Below are positions 24,281 to 31,833 of a DNA stretch of 32,320 bases, piece by piece. The notes beneath the pieces are model-generated. The model worked only from the letters and a program-made list of their open reading frames with translations, did not search any database and had not been told where the DNA came from. Within the stretch, counting starts at the first letter, position 1, and every line of letters begins with the position of its first letter. The stretch is taken from positions 1-32,320 of the forward strand of contig NZ_JAIUKE010000110.1 in the NCBI RefSeq assembly GCF_020176795.1, given 5' to 3'. The translations under genes and the position numbers were made by a program. This DNA comes from Streptomyces sp. 8L (GTDB taxonomy: Bacteria > Actinomycetota > Actinomycetes > Streptomycetales > Streptomycetaceae).

Positions 24281-25033
24281 TTGAACGGTCCGTACGAAAC
24301 GACCGAGACGACCGAGACGCACATCCAGCGTCTTCTGGAACGCTCACTCAACTCCTTCGTGCTGCCCGAAGCTTTGGTCGGGCGCCTCGACTCCGCCCTG
24401 GCTCACGCCAGTTCACTGATCTCAGCGCACCACAGCAAGGGCCGGCACCGCGAGACGTACCGGCATACGTTCCTGCTGTCCGACACCACCGCGGTGACTC
24501 TGTGGGAGGTGGTGCACACCACCGGCCGCGACGGCGCGCCGCTGTACGAGCTGTTCGCGGCCGAGGCGGACGCCCGGCAGGCCGCCATCGAACTGTTAGG
24601 CGAGGAGTCCCGGCTCGGCCTGGGCGGCGTCGCGGCTCACGGACTCGGTCCGCGGATCTCGCCTGAGGAAGTGCTGGCCGCGTCGCCTGCCGCACTGCCC
24701 AGGCTCTACGTCAACGACAACTCCCCCGACCATGCGCGCAGGTTGCTGCGGCGCGCGGAGAACACGGACCGGCCGGGCGAGGAGACCGCGCGCCTGCTGC
24801 GTACGGCGTTCGCCCACCACATCGCCCAGGTCTTCGGGCACTGGTGCCATCTGGAGGAGGGGAACTCGGGCTTCATGCTCTATGAGCACGCGTTCTTGCT
24901 CATCAACGGCACCGAGACCAGCCTGTGGGAGATCGAGCACACCGCCACGCCGGACGGCCGGCACATGTGCGAGGTCTACACGGACGAGTCCACGGCACGG
25001 GCCGCGCTGGAACGCAGGGCCCGCGTGCGCTGA
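24281..25033 (+). CDS. DUF6227-type protein of unknown function with two repeated domains
   Basis: About 250 residues. TTG 24281 (then NGPYETTET) is preferred because GGGGAGA lies 6 nt upstream. An in-frame ATG at 24263 (MSGRSLLNG) is the alternative but lacks a ribosome-binding site. Two similar halves can be seen: YRHTFLLSDTTAVTLWEVVH followed by TTGRDG, and YEHAFLLINGTETSLWEIEH followed by TATPDG. Each ends in a short acidic helix region (AADARQAAIEL-like and DESTARAALER). No catalytic motif or membrane segment is obvious. Homologues sit beside hrdD in other Streptomyces as far as I recall. The gene points towards hrdD, which is on the other strand. Function is unknown. Confidence 0.8.
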   Translation: MNGPYETTETTETHIQRLLERSLNSFVLPEALVGRLDSALAHASSLISAHHSKGRHRETYRHTFLLSDTTAVTLWEVVHTTGRDGAPLYELFAAEADARQAAIELLGEESRLGLGGVAAHGLGPRISPEEVLAASPAALPRLYVNDNSPDHARRLLRRAENTDRPGEETARLLRTAFAHHIAQVFGHWCHLEEGNSGFMLYEHAFLLINGTETSLWEIEHTATPDGRHMCEVYTDESTARAALERRARVR

Positions 25034-25309
25034 GCCCGGCGGCACGAGGGCCCGGGCTGTCGTCGGCAGGCCGTCTCAGGACCGCGGCGCGCCTCTCCCC
25101 GGCAGCGCGGGGCCGAGCGCGCGTCGTCGCCAGCAGGGTCGCGCGCCGGGCCGTCGGGGACAGGAGAACGCCGATGAGCGGCGGCGGAGGGCCCGTCGGA
25201 CGCGGAGCAGCCGTCACGCAGGACGGGCAGCGCGGCGAGTAGCTCCGCTCGCGCCGGGGCGGGTCCGCTGCCCGCACCCCCGGCAGCGGAGCGGAGTCCG
25301 GGCAAGGGA

Positions 25310-25345
25310 GAGCCCCGGCGCCTGGGGGGGTTGGCACCGGGGCTC
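25310..25345 (-). terminator. Strong hairpin between the DUF6227-type gene and hrdD
   Basis: GAGCCCCGGCGCC (25310-25322) pairs with GGCACCGGGGCTC (25333-25345), 12 of 13 positions, around a 10-nt loop. It lies 65 bp beyond the hrdD stop and is symmetrical enough to act in both directions. The rest of the 376-bp gap (25034-25409) shows no gene. Confidence 0.6.
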
Positions 25346-25409
25346 GTTCCTGGGGACGGCGAGGAGGTCGCCGTTCCGTAGGTGACCCTACGGGTAATGG
25401 GCGCGTGCG

Positions 25410-26405
25410 TCACGCCGCCGCGTCGAAGCCCGTGTCCCTCGCCATTTTCTTCAGCTCAAGCAGCGCGTGCTTCTCGATCTGGCGAATGCGCTCTCGGGTG
25501 AGGCCGTGCTGTTTGCCCACCTCTGTCAGCGTACGCTCGCGGCCGTCCTCGATGCCGTAGCGCATCTTGATGATGGATGCCGTGCGCTGGTCGAGCCTGC
25601 CGATCAGGTCTTCCAGCTCCTCGCTGCGCAGCAGCGTCAGGACCGACTGCTCGGGAGAGACGGCCGACGTGTCCTCCAGCAGGTCACCGAACTGCGTGTC
25701 GCCCTCGTCGTCCACCGACATGTTGAGGCTGACCGGGTCGCGGGCCCAATCGAGCACGTCATTGATCCGCTCCGGCGTCGAACCCAGCTCGGCGGCGATC
25801 TCCGCGGGCTCGGGGTCCCTGCCGTTCTCCCGGTTGAACTCGCGCTGCACGCGCCTGATCCTGCCGAGCTCCTCCACCAGATGCACGGGGAGCCGGATGG
25901 TGCGCGACTGGTCGGCTATCGACCGCGTGATCGCCTGCCTGATCCACCACGTGGCGTAGGTGGAGAACTTGAAGCCCTTGGCGTAGTCGAACTTCTCGAC
26001 AGCTCGCACCAGGCCCGCGTTGCCCTCCTGGATCAGGTCGAGCAGCGGCAGGCCACTGCGCGGGTAGCGCCGCGCCACCGCCACGACGAGGCGGAGGTTG
26101 GAACGGATGAAGACGTCCTTCGCACGGTCGCCCTCGGCCACCAGGGCCTCCAGCTCCTCACGCGAGGCGCCGGCGCCCTTACTCGTCACCTCGCCGTCGA
26201 GGATCTGCCGCGCGTAGACTCCTGCCTCGATGGTCTGGGACAGCTCGACTTCCCTTGCGGCGTCGAGCAGCGGGGTTCGCGCGATCTCGTCGAGGTACAT
26301 GCCGACCAGGTCGCGGTCGGCGATCTCCCCGCCAGTAGCGCGAACACTGTTCGCCTCGGTCGTTCCGCGCGAGGCAGTGCGACGGGCGACGGCACGGGTT
26401 GCCAT
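25410..26405 (-). CDS. hrdD: RNA polymerase principal-like sigma factor HrdD
   Basis: A 331-residue protein from ATG 26405 (MATRAVARR), with GGGAG 7 nt upstream. The frame also stays open to 26441. Regions appear in order: 1.2 (DLVGMYLDEIARTPLLDAAR), 2.1-2.4 (RSNLRLVVAVARRYPRSGLP to FSTYATWWIRQAITRSIADQ), 3.x (LPVHLVEELGRIRRVQREFN, VSLNMSVDDEGDTQFGDLLE) and 4.2 (GLTRERIRQIEKHALLELKK). The sequence is close to the S. coelicolor HrdD I remember. HrdD is a non-essential group 2 sigma factor with -10/-35 specificity overlapping HrdB. A sigma-R-type promoter lies 67 bp upstream, placing it under thiol-oxidative stress control. Confidence 0.97.
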   Translation of the reverse strand: MATRAVARRTASRGTTEANSVRATGGEIADRDLVGMYLDEIARTPLLDAAREVELSQTIEAGVYARQILDGEVTSKGAGASREELEALVAEGDRAKDVFIRSNLRLVVAVARRYPRSGLPLLDLIQEGNAGLVRAVEKFDYAKGFKFSTYATWWIRQAITRSIADQSRTIRLPVHLVEELGRIRRVQREFNRENGRDPEPAEIAAELGSTPERINDVLDWARDPVSLNMSVDDEGDTQFGDLLEDTSAVSPEQSVLTLLRSEELEDLIGRLDQRTASIIKMRYGIEDGRERTLTEVGKQHGLTRERIRQIEKHALLELKKMARDTGFDAAA

Positions 26406-26436
26406 TCGAGCTCCCTTGCTGGACTGAGTAGGTCGC

Positions 26437-26454
26437 GGCACCCGATCGGGTGCC
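26437..26454. promoter_or_regulatory. 18-bp perfect palindrome in the hrdD leader
   Basis: GGCACCCGATCGGGTGCC reads the same on both strands. It falls between the sigma-R-type -10 element (26472-26474) and the hrdD ATG (26405), so it is in the transcribed leader. It could bind a dimeric repressor or form a leader hairpin. Confidence 0.5.
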
Positions 26455-26471
26455 CTGCTTCCGAAGGTAAG

Positions 26472-26498
26472 AACGCCTGGAATCCGGACAGAATTCCC
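26472..26498 (-). promoter_or_regulatory. Sigma-R-type promoter of hrdD
   Basis: On the minus strand GGGAAT (complement of 26493-26498) is followed after exactly 18 nt by GTT (complement of 26472-26474). This is the ECF sigma-R consensus GGAAT-N18-GTT. It is about 67 bp upstream of the hrdD start. hrdD is a known target of ECF sigma factors in S. coelicolor. Confidence 0.8.
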
Positions 26499-26567
26499 AT
26501 GCCGTCCACGATTTTCGTGATCATGCAGTACCCTGTCGCGCTACGCTGGCCCCCGAGGAGGGGATCG

Positions 26568-27122
26568 ATGCGCCATTCATCATCAGAGGTGCAGGTCAGG
26601 CCGGGGATCGAGGCCGACATCGAGGCACTCGTGGACATCTACAACCACTACATCCTCACGACACCCATAACGTTCGACACGGTCACTTTCACTCCGGACG
26701 GGCGCATCGACTGGTTGCGCTCCCACTCTGAAGACGGGCCGCACCGGCTCTTGGTTGCTCAGGATGTCCCGTCTGCCCGCATTCTCGGGTATGCGACCAG
26801 CAGCCCCTTCCGTCCGAAGGCGGCGTACTCCACGTCCGTGGAAGTGAGCGTCTACTGCTCGCGCCATGCGCGCGGGCGCGGTGTCGGCACGCTGCTCTAC
26901 GAGGCCCTCTTCGAGGCACTCGCGGGCGAGGACGTCCACCGCGCCTACGCGGGCGTCGCGCAGCCCAACGAGGCATCGGTGCGGCTGCACACCCGCTTCG
27001 GCTTCCGCCACGTCGGCACGTACGCGGAAGTGGGCCGGAAGTTCGGGCAGTACTGGGACGTGGCCTGGTACGAGAAGGCCCTTCCTGGCGCGCGGGAGAG
27101 CACGGAGACGCGGCAGGCGTAG
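26568..27122 (+). CDS. Phosphinothricin N-acetyltransferase-like GNAT protein
   Basis: A 184-residue protein from ATG 26568 with a GAGGAGGGG ribosome-binding site. It matches the Bar/Pat family in length and sequence: DIEALVDIYNHYILTTPITF near the N-terminus, EVSVYCSRHARGRGVGTLLY (acetyl-CoA binding loop), then HTRFGFRHVGTYAEVGRKFG and QYWDVAWYEKAL. The family acetylates L-phosphinothricin or the analogous methionine sulfone/sulfoximine. Resident genes next to hrdD are usually general detoxifiers rather than part of a bialaphos cluster, and no bialaphos genes are seen here. It diverges from hrdD, with the hrdD promoter in the 162-bp gap. Confidence 0.9.
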   Translation: MRHSSSEVQVRPGIEADIEALVDIYNHYILTTPITFDTVTFTPDGRIDWLRSHSEDGPHRLLVAQDVPSARILGYATSSPFRPKAAYSTSVEVSVYCSRHARGRGVGTLLYEALFEALAGEDVHRAYAGVAQPNEASVRLHTRFGFRHVGTYAEVGRKFGQYWDVAWYEKALPGARESTETRQA

Positions 27123-27233
27123 GCACGGCGTAGGCACGACTGGCGTAAGCCCAGCGCAAGGGCAGCCGCTCTGCGTCCCGCCTGCCGCCCGCCGCTGGCC
27201 CCTACCGTCCGCGGGCCGAGATCCGCGGTCCGT

Positions 27234-28010
27234 TCAGCCGTACTGGACCGACCGTTTCGCCAGGCCCATCCAGAAGCCGTCGATCACGCTGCGGCCGCTG
27301 TCCCACTCGTCCGCCGAGGCGCCCAGAGTGACGAACAGCGGCGCGAAATGCTCCGTCCTCGGGTGGGCCAGCCTGCCCGCCGGCGCCTTGTGCTCGAAGT
27401 CGAGCAGGGCGTCGATGTCCTGGTCGAGCAGCGCCCGGTGGCCCCAGTCGTCGAACTCGGCGGACCAGGAGGGCAGCCCGTCCTGCCGCAGGGCGGCCAG
27501 GTTGTGGGTGAAGAAGCCGCTGCCGACGATCAGTACGCCCTCGTCCCGGAGCGGCGCGAGCCTGCGCCCCATTTCGAGCAGCTTGCGGGGATCGAGGGTC
27601 GGCATCGAGATCTGCAGCACAGGGATGTCGGCGGCTGGGAACATCTCCTTGAGCGGTACGTACGCGCCGTGGTCGAGGCCGCGTTCGGGTACGTCCTGCA
27701 CGGGCGTTCCCGCGCCCCGCAGCAGCTTGCGTACGGAGTCGGCGAGCGCGGGCGCACCGGGAGCGGCGTACCGCACCCGGTAGTAGCGCTCGGGGAAGCC
27801 CCAGAAGTCGTAGACCAACGGGACGACGGCCGTCGCGCCCAGCGCGAGCGGCGCCTCCTCCCAGTGCCCGGAGACCATCAGGATCGCCGTGGGCCTGGGC
27901 AGGTCCGACGACCAGGCGGCCAGCTCCCGCGTCCATACGGGGTCGTCGGCGAGCGGCGGCGCGCCGTGGGAGAGGTAGAGGGCGGGCATGCGCCCGGGGA
28001 CTGCGCTCAT
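27234..28010 (-). CDS. Class III extradiol ring-cleavage dioxygenase (YgiD / DOPA-dioxygenase family)
   Basis: A 258-residue protein from ATG 28010. Likely metal ligands are His15 (LYLSHGAPPL), His49 (MVSGHWEE) and His169 (GSGFFTHNL); His114 (GLDHGAYVPL) is the likely catalytic base, as in the LigB-type fold. Sequence continues with VPLVYDFWGFPERYY and VLQISMPTLDPRKLLEMG. The family opens catecholic rings such as DOPA with O2. The natural substrate here is unknown. It is transcribed divergently from the MarR gene, so control by that regulator is likely. An alternative start is ATG of MPALYLSHG. Confidence 0.9.
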   Translation of the reverse strand: MSAVPGRMPALYLSHGAPPLADDPVWTRELAAWSSDLPRPTAILMVSGHWEEAPLALGATAVVPLVYDFWGFPERYYRVRYAAPGAPALADSVRKLLRGAGTPVQDVPERGLDHGAYVPLKEMFPAADIPVLQISMPTLDPRKLLEMGRRLAPLRDEGVLIVGSGFFTHNLAALRQDGLPSWSAEFDDWGHRALLDQDIDALLDFEHKAPAGRLAHPRTEHFAPLFVTLGASADEWDSGRSVIDGFWMGLAKRSVQYG

Positions 28011-28127
28011 GGGGATCGCCTCTCGCGGGACACCGGCGGGGCTGCCGGGAAACGGGTCGGAGCGGGCAGCCCGCACCGGGCGGGCGGCGGACCGGTCTGC
28101 TGTGATCGCTTCGGTTCACCATCAGTC

Positions 28128-28141
28128 TTTGAAACCTCAAA
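28128..28141. promoter_or_regulatory. Candidate MarR operator
   Basis: TTTGA-AACC-TCAAA is a perfect inverted repeat of the TTGA/TCAA type seen in many MarR operators. It sits in the 192-bp gap between the divergent dioxygenase and MarR genes. A related sequence, GGTTAAACATTCAA, follows at 28168-28181, nearer the MarR start. This whole stretch (28120-28200) is AT-rich compared with its surroundings. Confidence 0.5.
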
Positions 28142-28202
28142 CAATCACCCTTCACGCTAGCCCAATCTGGTTAAACATTCAATGATCAGTAGGCTGTCGT
28201 CC

Positions 28203-28718
28203 ATGACTACGCCATCCGCTCACCGGGGCGACGAAGAGCCGCGCTGGCTCAGCGACGAGGAACAGCGGGTATGGCAGGCGTACCTGCATGGCTCGCTCCT
28301 CCTGGAGGACCATCTGGACCGCCAGCTGCAGCGGGACGCGGGCATGCCGCACATCTACTACGCGCTGCTCGTCCACCTCTCGTGGGCTCCGGGCATGGCG
28401 CTGCGGATGACCGAGCTGGCGAAGGGCGTCAAGATCACCAGGTCGCGGCTCTCCCACGCGGTCGCGCGGCTGGAGGCGAGCGGCTGGGTCAGCCGTGAGG
28501 ACTGCCCCTCGGACCGGCGGGGGCAGATCGCCCGCCTGACGGAGAGCGGGCAGGCGAAGCTGCGGGAGTCGGCACCCGGCCATGTGGCCGCCGTGCGGCA
28601 GGTGATCTTCGACCGGCTCGACCCGGAACAGGTGAGGCAGCTCGGCGAGATCATGCGCGCTATGGCGGCGGGTCTGGAACCGGAGGGCACGGGAGCGGAC
28701 CTGCCCTGGCGTCGCTGA
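28203..28718 (+). CDS. MarR family transcriptional regulator
   Basis: A 171-residue protein from ATG 28203. It has the winged-helix pattern of MarR: LRMTELAKGVKITRSRLSHA (helix-turn-helix, about residues 76-95), VARLEASGWVSREDCPSDRR and GQIARLTESGQAKL (wing). Helical dimerisation regions lie at both ends (EQRVWQAYLHGSLLLEDHLD; RQVIFDRLDPEQVRQLGEIM). It is probably an autorepressor that also controls the divergent dioxygenase, with a phenolic or oxidant ligand suggested by the neighbour. It converges on the efflux gene downstream. Confidence 0.92.
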   Translation: MTTPSAHRGDEEPRWLSDEEQRVWQAYLHGSLLLEDHLDRQLQRDAGMPHIYYALLVHLSWAPGMALRMTELAKGVKITRSRLSHAVARLEASGWVSREDCPSDRRGQIARLTESGQAKLRESAPGHVAAVRQVIFDRLDPEQVRQLGEIMRAMAAGLEPEGTGADLPWRR

Positions 28719-28900
28719 CCGCGACGCCGCCTCATCGGGATGCGACCGTTCCTGTGTCGCGCGGCCGAGGTGTCTCCCCCGCGCCGGGCATCGCCCGCCT
28801 TCCGGGCGCGGACACACGTCCGCCCCCGGGCCGCGACGGGTCGCGGTGCCGGGGCGGATTCATGCCGGCGGGATGTCCGTCCGTGTCACCCGCAGGGTGC

Positions 28901-28944
28901 GGACCCGGCGATCTCCCCGGCCTTACGGCACGGTCGCCGGGTCC
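28901..28944. terminator. Hairpin between convergent MarR and efflux genes
   Basis: GGACCCGGCGA (28901-28911) pairs perfectly with TCGCCGGGTCC (28934-28944), 22-nt loop. It lies in the 252-bp gap between the two convergent stops and probably serves both. No gene is seen in this gap. Confidence 0.6.
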
Positions 28945-28970
28945 CCGGTTCTCCCGGGTCCCCTCGCGGG

Positions 28971-30539
28971 TCAGTGCATGGCGACCGGGATCTGGACCTC
29001 GTCCTCGGACTCGCCCTCGGCGCTCTTGGCGTCGGTGGAGCTGACCGTGGTGGTGCCCGGGCGTCCCGCGTTGATCGCGGTCAGCGCGATGGTCGCGGCC
29101 ACGGCGAGGATCGCGACAGCCACCCAGATGGCGGTCGTGTACCCGTGCACCAGGCCCTGCGCCTGGACCAGCTTCTGGCCCGCCGCACCGGCCGACGCGG
29201 CGGCGTGGTGCGACGCGAGGAACGTGCCCGTGGCCGAGGCGGCGATCGTGTTCAGCAGAGCGGTGCCGATGGCGCCACCGACCTGCTGCGACGTGTTCAC
29301 CATCGCCGAGGCGACGCCCGCGTCGCGGGGCTCGATGCCGTGCGTCGCCAGGGACATGGCCGGCATGAAGGCCGTACCCATACCGAGGCCGAGCAGGATC
29401 ATGCCGGGCAGGATGACGCCCGCGTAGGAGGAGCCGACCTCAAGGCGCGTCAGCAGCAGCATGCCGATGCCGGCGAAGATGAAGCCGGGGCCCATCAGCG
29501 CACGCGCGGGCACCTTGTTCATCAGCCTGGCGCCGATCTGCGTCGAGCCGGTGATCATGGAGGCGACCATGGGCAGGAACGCGAAGCCGGTCTTCACGGC
29601 CGAGTACCCCTGGACGACCTGCAGGTAGTAGGTCAGGAAGAGGAACAGGCCGAACATGCCGATGATGGCGAGGCCGAGCGAGGAGTAGACACCGGCGCGG
29701 TTGCGGTCGGTGACCACGCGGAGCGGCAGCAGCGGAGCCTTGACCTTCGACTCGACGAACGCGAAGGCGGCCAGCAGGACGACGGTCGCCACGAACAGCC
29801 CGATGGTGAACGGGTCGGTCCAGCCGTCGGACTCGGCGCGGGTGAAGCCGTACACCAGTGAGACCAGGCCGAGCGTGGCCAGGAACACGCCGGGGATGTC
29901 CAGCGGGTTGCGGTTGCGGCCGCCCGCGGGCTCCTTGATCACGAGGAACGCGCCGAGCGCGGCGATGACCGCGAACGGGATGTTCACGAAGAACGTCCAG
30001 CGCCAGTCCAGGTACTCGGTGAGGAAGCCGCCGAGCAGCAGGCCGACGGCGCCGCCGCCACCGGCGATCGCGCCGAAGATGCCGAACGCCTTGGCGCGCT
30101 CCTTCGGGTCCGTGAACGTCGTCGCGAGCAGCGACAGCGCGGCCGGCGCGAGCAGCGCGCCGAAGATGCCCTGCGCGGCGCGCGAGCTCAGCAGCATCGC
30201 CTCGTTGACCGCTGCGCCACCGACGGCGGACGCGGCGGCGAAGCCGAAGAGGCCGGTGACGAAGGCGCGCTTGCGCCCCCAGAGGTCACCCACGCGTCCG
30301 CCGAACAGGAGCAGGCCACCGAAGGCCAGCGCGTAGGCCGTGATGACCCACTGCTTGTTCGCGTCGGATATGTGGAGGTCCACCTGCGCGTGCGGCAGGG
30401 CGATGTTCACGATGGTCGCGTCGAGCACGACCATCAACTGGGCGAGAGCGATGAAGACGAGCGCCTTCCAGCGGTTGGAAGCCGCGCTCGCGACATCGGA
30501 AACGGAGCGCGAAGGCCCTGTTTCGAGGGTTTTTGACAT
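28971..30539 (-). CDS. MFS drug exporter, DHA2 (EmrB/QacA) 14-TM family
   Basis: A 522-residue protein from ATG 30539 (MSKTLETG), with AGGTGG 8 nt upstream; a GTG at 30551 is also in frame. Helix 1 carries LMVVLDATIVNIALPH (DHA motif D1), the loop after helix 2 is GGRVGDLWGRKRAFVTG (motif A), and GAIAGGGGAVGLLLGGFLTE (motif C) is typical of antiporters. Fourteen hydrophobic segments and an acidic tail (AEGESEDEVQIP) are visible. It probably exports toxic small molecules with proton antiport. An upstream TetR gene on the same strand is a likely local regulator. Confidence 0.93.
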   Translation of the reverse strand: MSKTLETGPSRSVSDVASAASNRWKALVFIALAQLMVVLDATIVNIALPHAQVDLHISDANKQWVITAYALAFGGLLLFGGRVGDLWGRKRAFVTGLFGFAAASAVGGAAVNEAMLLSSRAAQGIFGALLAPAALSLLATTFTDPKERAKAFGIFGAIAGGGGAVGLLLGGFLTEYLDWRWTFFVNIPFAVIAALGAFLVIKEPAGGRNRNPLDIPGVFLATLGLVSLVYGFTRAESDGWTDPFTIGLFVATVVLLAAFAFVESKVKAPLLPLRVVTDRNRAGVYSSLGLAIIGMFGLFLFLTYYLQVVQGYSAVKTGFAFLPMVASMITGSTQIGARLMNKVPARALMGPGFIFAGIGMLLLTRLEVGSSYAGVILPGMILLGLGMGTAFMPAMSLATHGIEPRDAGVASAMVNTSQQVGGAIGTALLNTIAASATGTFLASHHAAASAGAAGQKLVQAQGLVHGYTTAIWVAVAILAVAATIALTAINAGRPGTTTVSSTDAKSAEGESEDEVQIPVAMH

Positions 30540-30578
30540 GGAGCTATCCACCTAAGGGTGCGGTAGGACGGAAGCGCA

Positions 30579-30609
30579 CGTAAGTCCGGGCGACGCTGCC
30601 GCGCTTACG
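30579..30609. promoter_or_regulatory. Possible operator upstream of the efflux gene
   Basis: CGTAAG (30579-30584) and CTTACG (30604-30609) are inverted, 19 nt apart, in the leader of the exporter gene. TetR dimers bind such symmetry, but the arms are short. Confidence 0.25.
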
Positions 30610-30708
30610 AGGTGTGGCGCCACCCTGGTCTGCGGGCGGCGTGGTCTTCGGTGTGGACGTGGTGTTCGGCCTGCTGATCGCGTGCGCGTGAAAGCCTCAG
30701 CGCCCGGC

Positions 30709-30733
30709 CTGCCGCGGATGAGAACCGCGGCAG
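30709..30733 (-). terminator. Hairpin between TetR and efflux genes
   Basis: CTGCCGCGG (30709-30717) pairs perfectly with CCGCGGCAG (30725-30733), 7-nt loop. It suggests that TetR transcription ends before the exporter gene, so the exporter has its own promoter. The 328-bp gap 30540-30867 holds no gene. Confidence 0.5.
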
Positions 30734-30803
30734 CTGCCGAGCCGCCGGAGCCGTACGGGCGGGATCGGTGCAGAGGTCGTACGTCGGGACAGGACTGGCT
30801 GGG

Positions 30804-30822
30804 ACGGCCCTGAGGGGGCCGT
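30804..30822. terminator. Short hairpin just after the TetR stop
   Basis: ACGGCCC (30804-30810) and GGGCCGT (30816-30822) with a 5-nt loop. The T-rich tail (TTTCTGTT) is on the plus strand. On the minus strand it lies 46 bp past the TetR stop. Confidence 0.45.
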
Positions 30823-30867
30823 TTCTGTTCGCTTCTTGGGTTCGCTGTGTGCCTGGGTCAGGGCGCG

Positions 30868-31533
30868 TCAGGGGGTGGCGCGGCGCAGATCCTCCAGAGT
30901 CGCGGACCTGCCGGGCAGAGCGGACCGGGCAGGGGCTTCGAGGCCGTCCATGAACAGCTGCAGATGCCGGTGGGTGAACCGGTCGATATTCATACAGCCC
31001 GTTCCGGGCAGCGGGCGGGAGAGCTGTGCGAGCGCCACCATCAGATCGCCTTGTGCCACGTCCTCACGGAGGCGTCCGGCCAGCCGGGCGCGCTCCATCA
31101 TGGCATCGACAATCTGGGTGAGGCGTATGCGCTCCACCTCAAGGTCTTCACGGTGCGGCTCGAAGTGGCCGCACAGCAGTGTGCACAGGGCACCGATCCG
31201 CTCGTCGGCCGCCTCGTGAACGAAACGGCACAGCGCGGCGAACGGATCGGATTCCTCCGCGTCCGCCCGCTCGGCCGCCTCGGCCGTACGGGACATGACG
31301 CTCCGCACCACCTCAACGAGGAGGGTGGACCTGTCGGGGAAGTGCCGGTAGAGCGTGGCATTGCCGATGCTCGCGCGGCGGGCGATCTCGTCGAGCGGGG
31401 CCTCCGGCCCGTACTCCACGAACATCTCACGGGCGGCCGACACGATCCGCTCCCTGTTGCGCAGGGCGTCGGCGCGCGGCCGCGTTACGCGGTGTGCCTC
31501 GGCCTCCGCGCCGGGTCGGGTAGCGGTCTTCAT
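30868..31533 (-). CDS. TetR family transcriptional regulator
   Basis: A 221-residue protein from ATG 31533 with a GAGGAAAGG ribosome-binding site. The N-terminal helix-turn-helix is clear: RNRERIVSAAREMFVEYG, then APLDEIARRASIGNATLYRH and FPDRSTLLVEVV (about residues 25-75). The rest is helical, as in the ligand-binding domain (SDPFAALCRFVHEAADERIG). The gene precedes the drug exporter on the same strand, so it probably represses it and itself. The inducer is unknown. Confidence 0.93.
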   Translation of the reverse strand: MKTATRPGAEAEAHRVTRPRADALRNRERIVSAAREMFVEYGPEAPLDEIARRASIGNATLYRHFPDRSTLLVEVVRSVMSRTAEAAERADAEESDPFAALCRFVHEAADERIGALCTLLCGHFEPHREDLEVERIRLTQIVDAMMERARLAGRLREDVAQGDLMVALAQLSRPLPGTGCMNIDRFTHRHLQLFMDGLEAPARSALPGRSATLEDLRRATP

Positions 31534-31620
31534 GTCGGCCTTTCCTCGTCAGTCCCGGCCGGAGCCGGGGAAGTCGTCGTGGACGTACTCACTCGCAGTT
31601 CACTCTCTGTTCTCTCATCC

Positions 31621-31672
31621 GCAAACGGGGATCGCCCCCCCCGCTTGATCGGACACATGTGCAAACGGGGAT
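31621..31672. repeat. 12-bp direct repeat upstream of the TetR gene
   Basis: GCAAACGGGGAT occurs at 31621-31632 and 31661-31672, exactly 40 bp apart. The repeats lie in the 300-bp gap between divergent starts (31533 and 31834). The spacing of about four helix turns would put bound proteins on the same DNA face. Confidence 0.6.
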
Positions 31673-31700
31673 GGGCTCCCCAGTTATTTCCCGGTCCTTT

Positions 31701-31716
31701 TGTGATCTGGGTCACA
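31701..31716. promoter_or_regulatory. Perfect Crp-type binding site
   Basis: TGTGA-TCTGGG-TCACA matches the TGTGA-N6-TCACA consensus exactly and also the Streptomyces Crp motif GTG-N6-GNCAC. It is 118 bp upstream of the partial gene at 31834 and 168 bp upstream of the TetR start. Confidence 0.65.
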
Positions 31717-31833
31717 CGTGGAAGAAACCCACGATCGGCGCACTCAGCGAGCGGCGACACGCCGAGGGACGGAGGGTGATCGAACAGAGCGCAGTCAGGA
31801 CGGCCGACTGCCGCGGACCCGAAGGGCCACCGC

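Noticed and set aside
26568..27122. Evidence for a bialaphos/phosphinothricin biosynthetic locus
   Set aside because: The Pat-like acetyltransferase is alone beside hrdD; such genes are common in Streptomyces without the antibiotic pathway.
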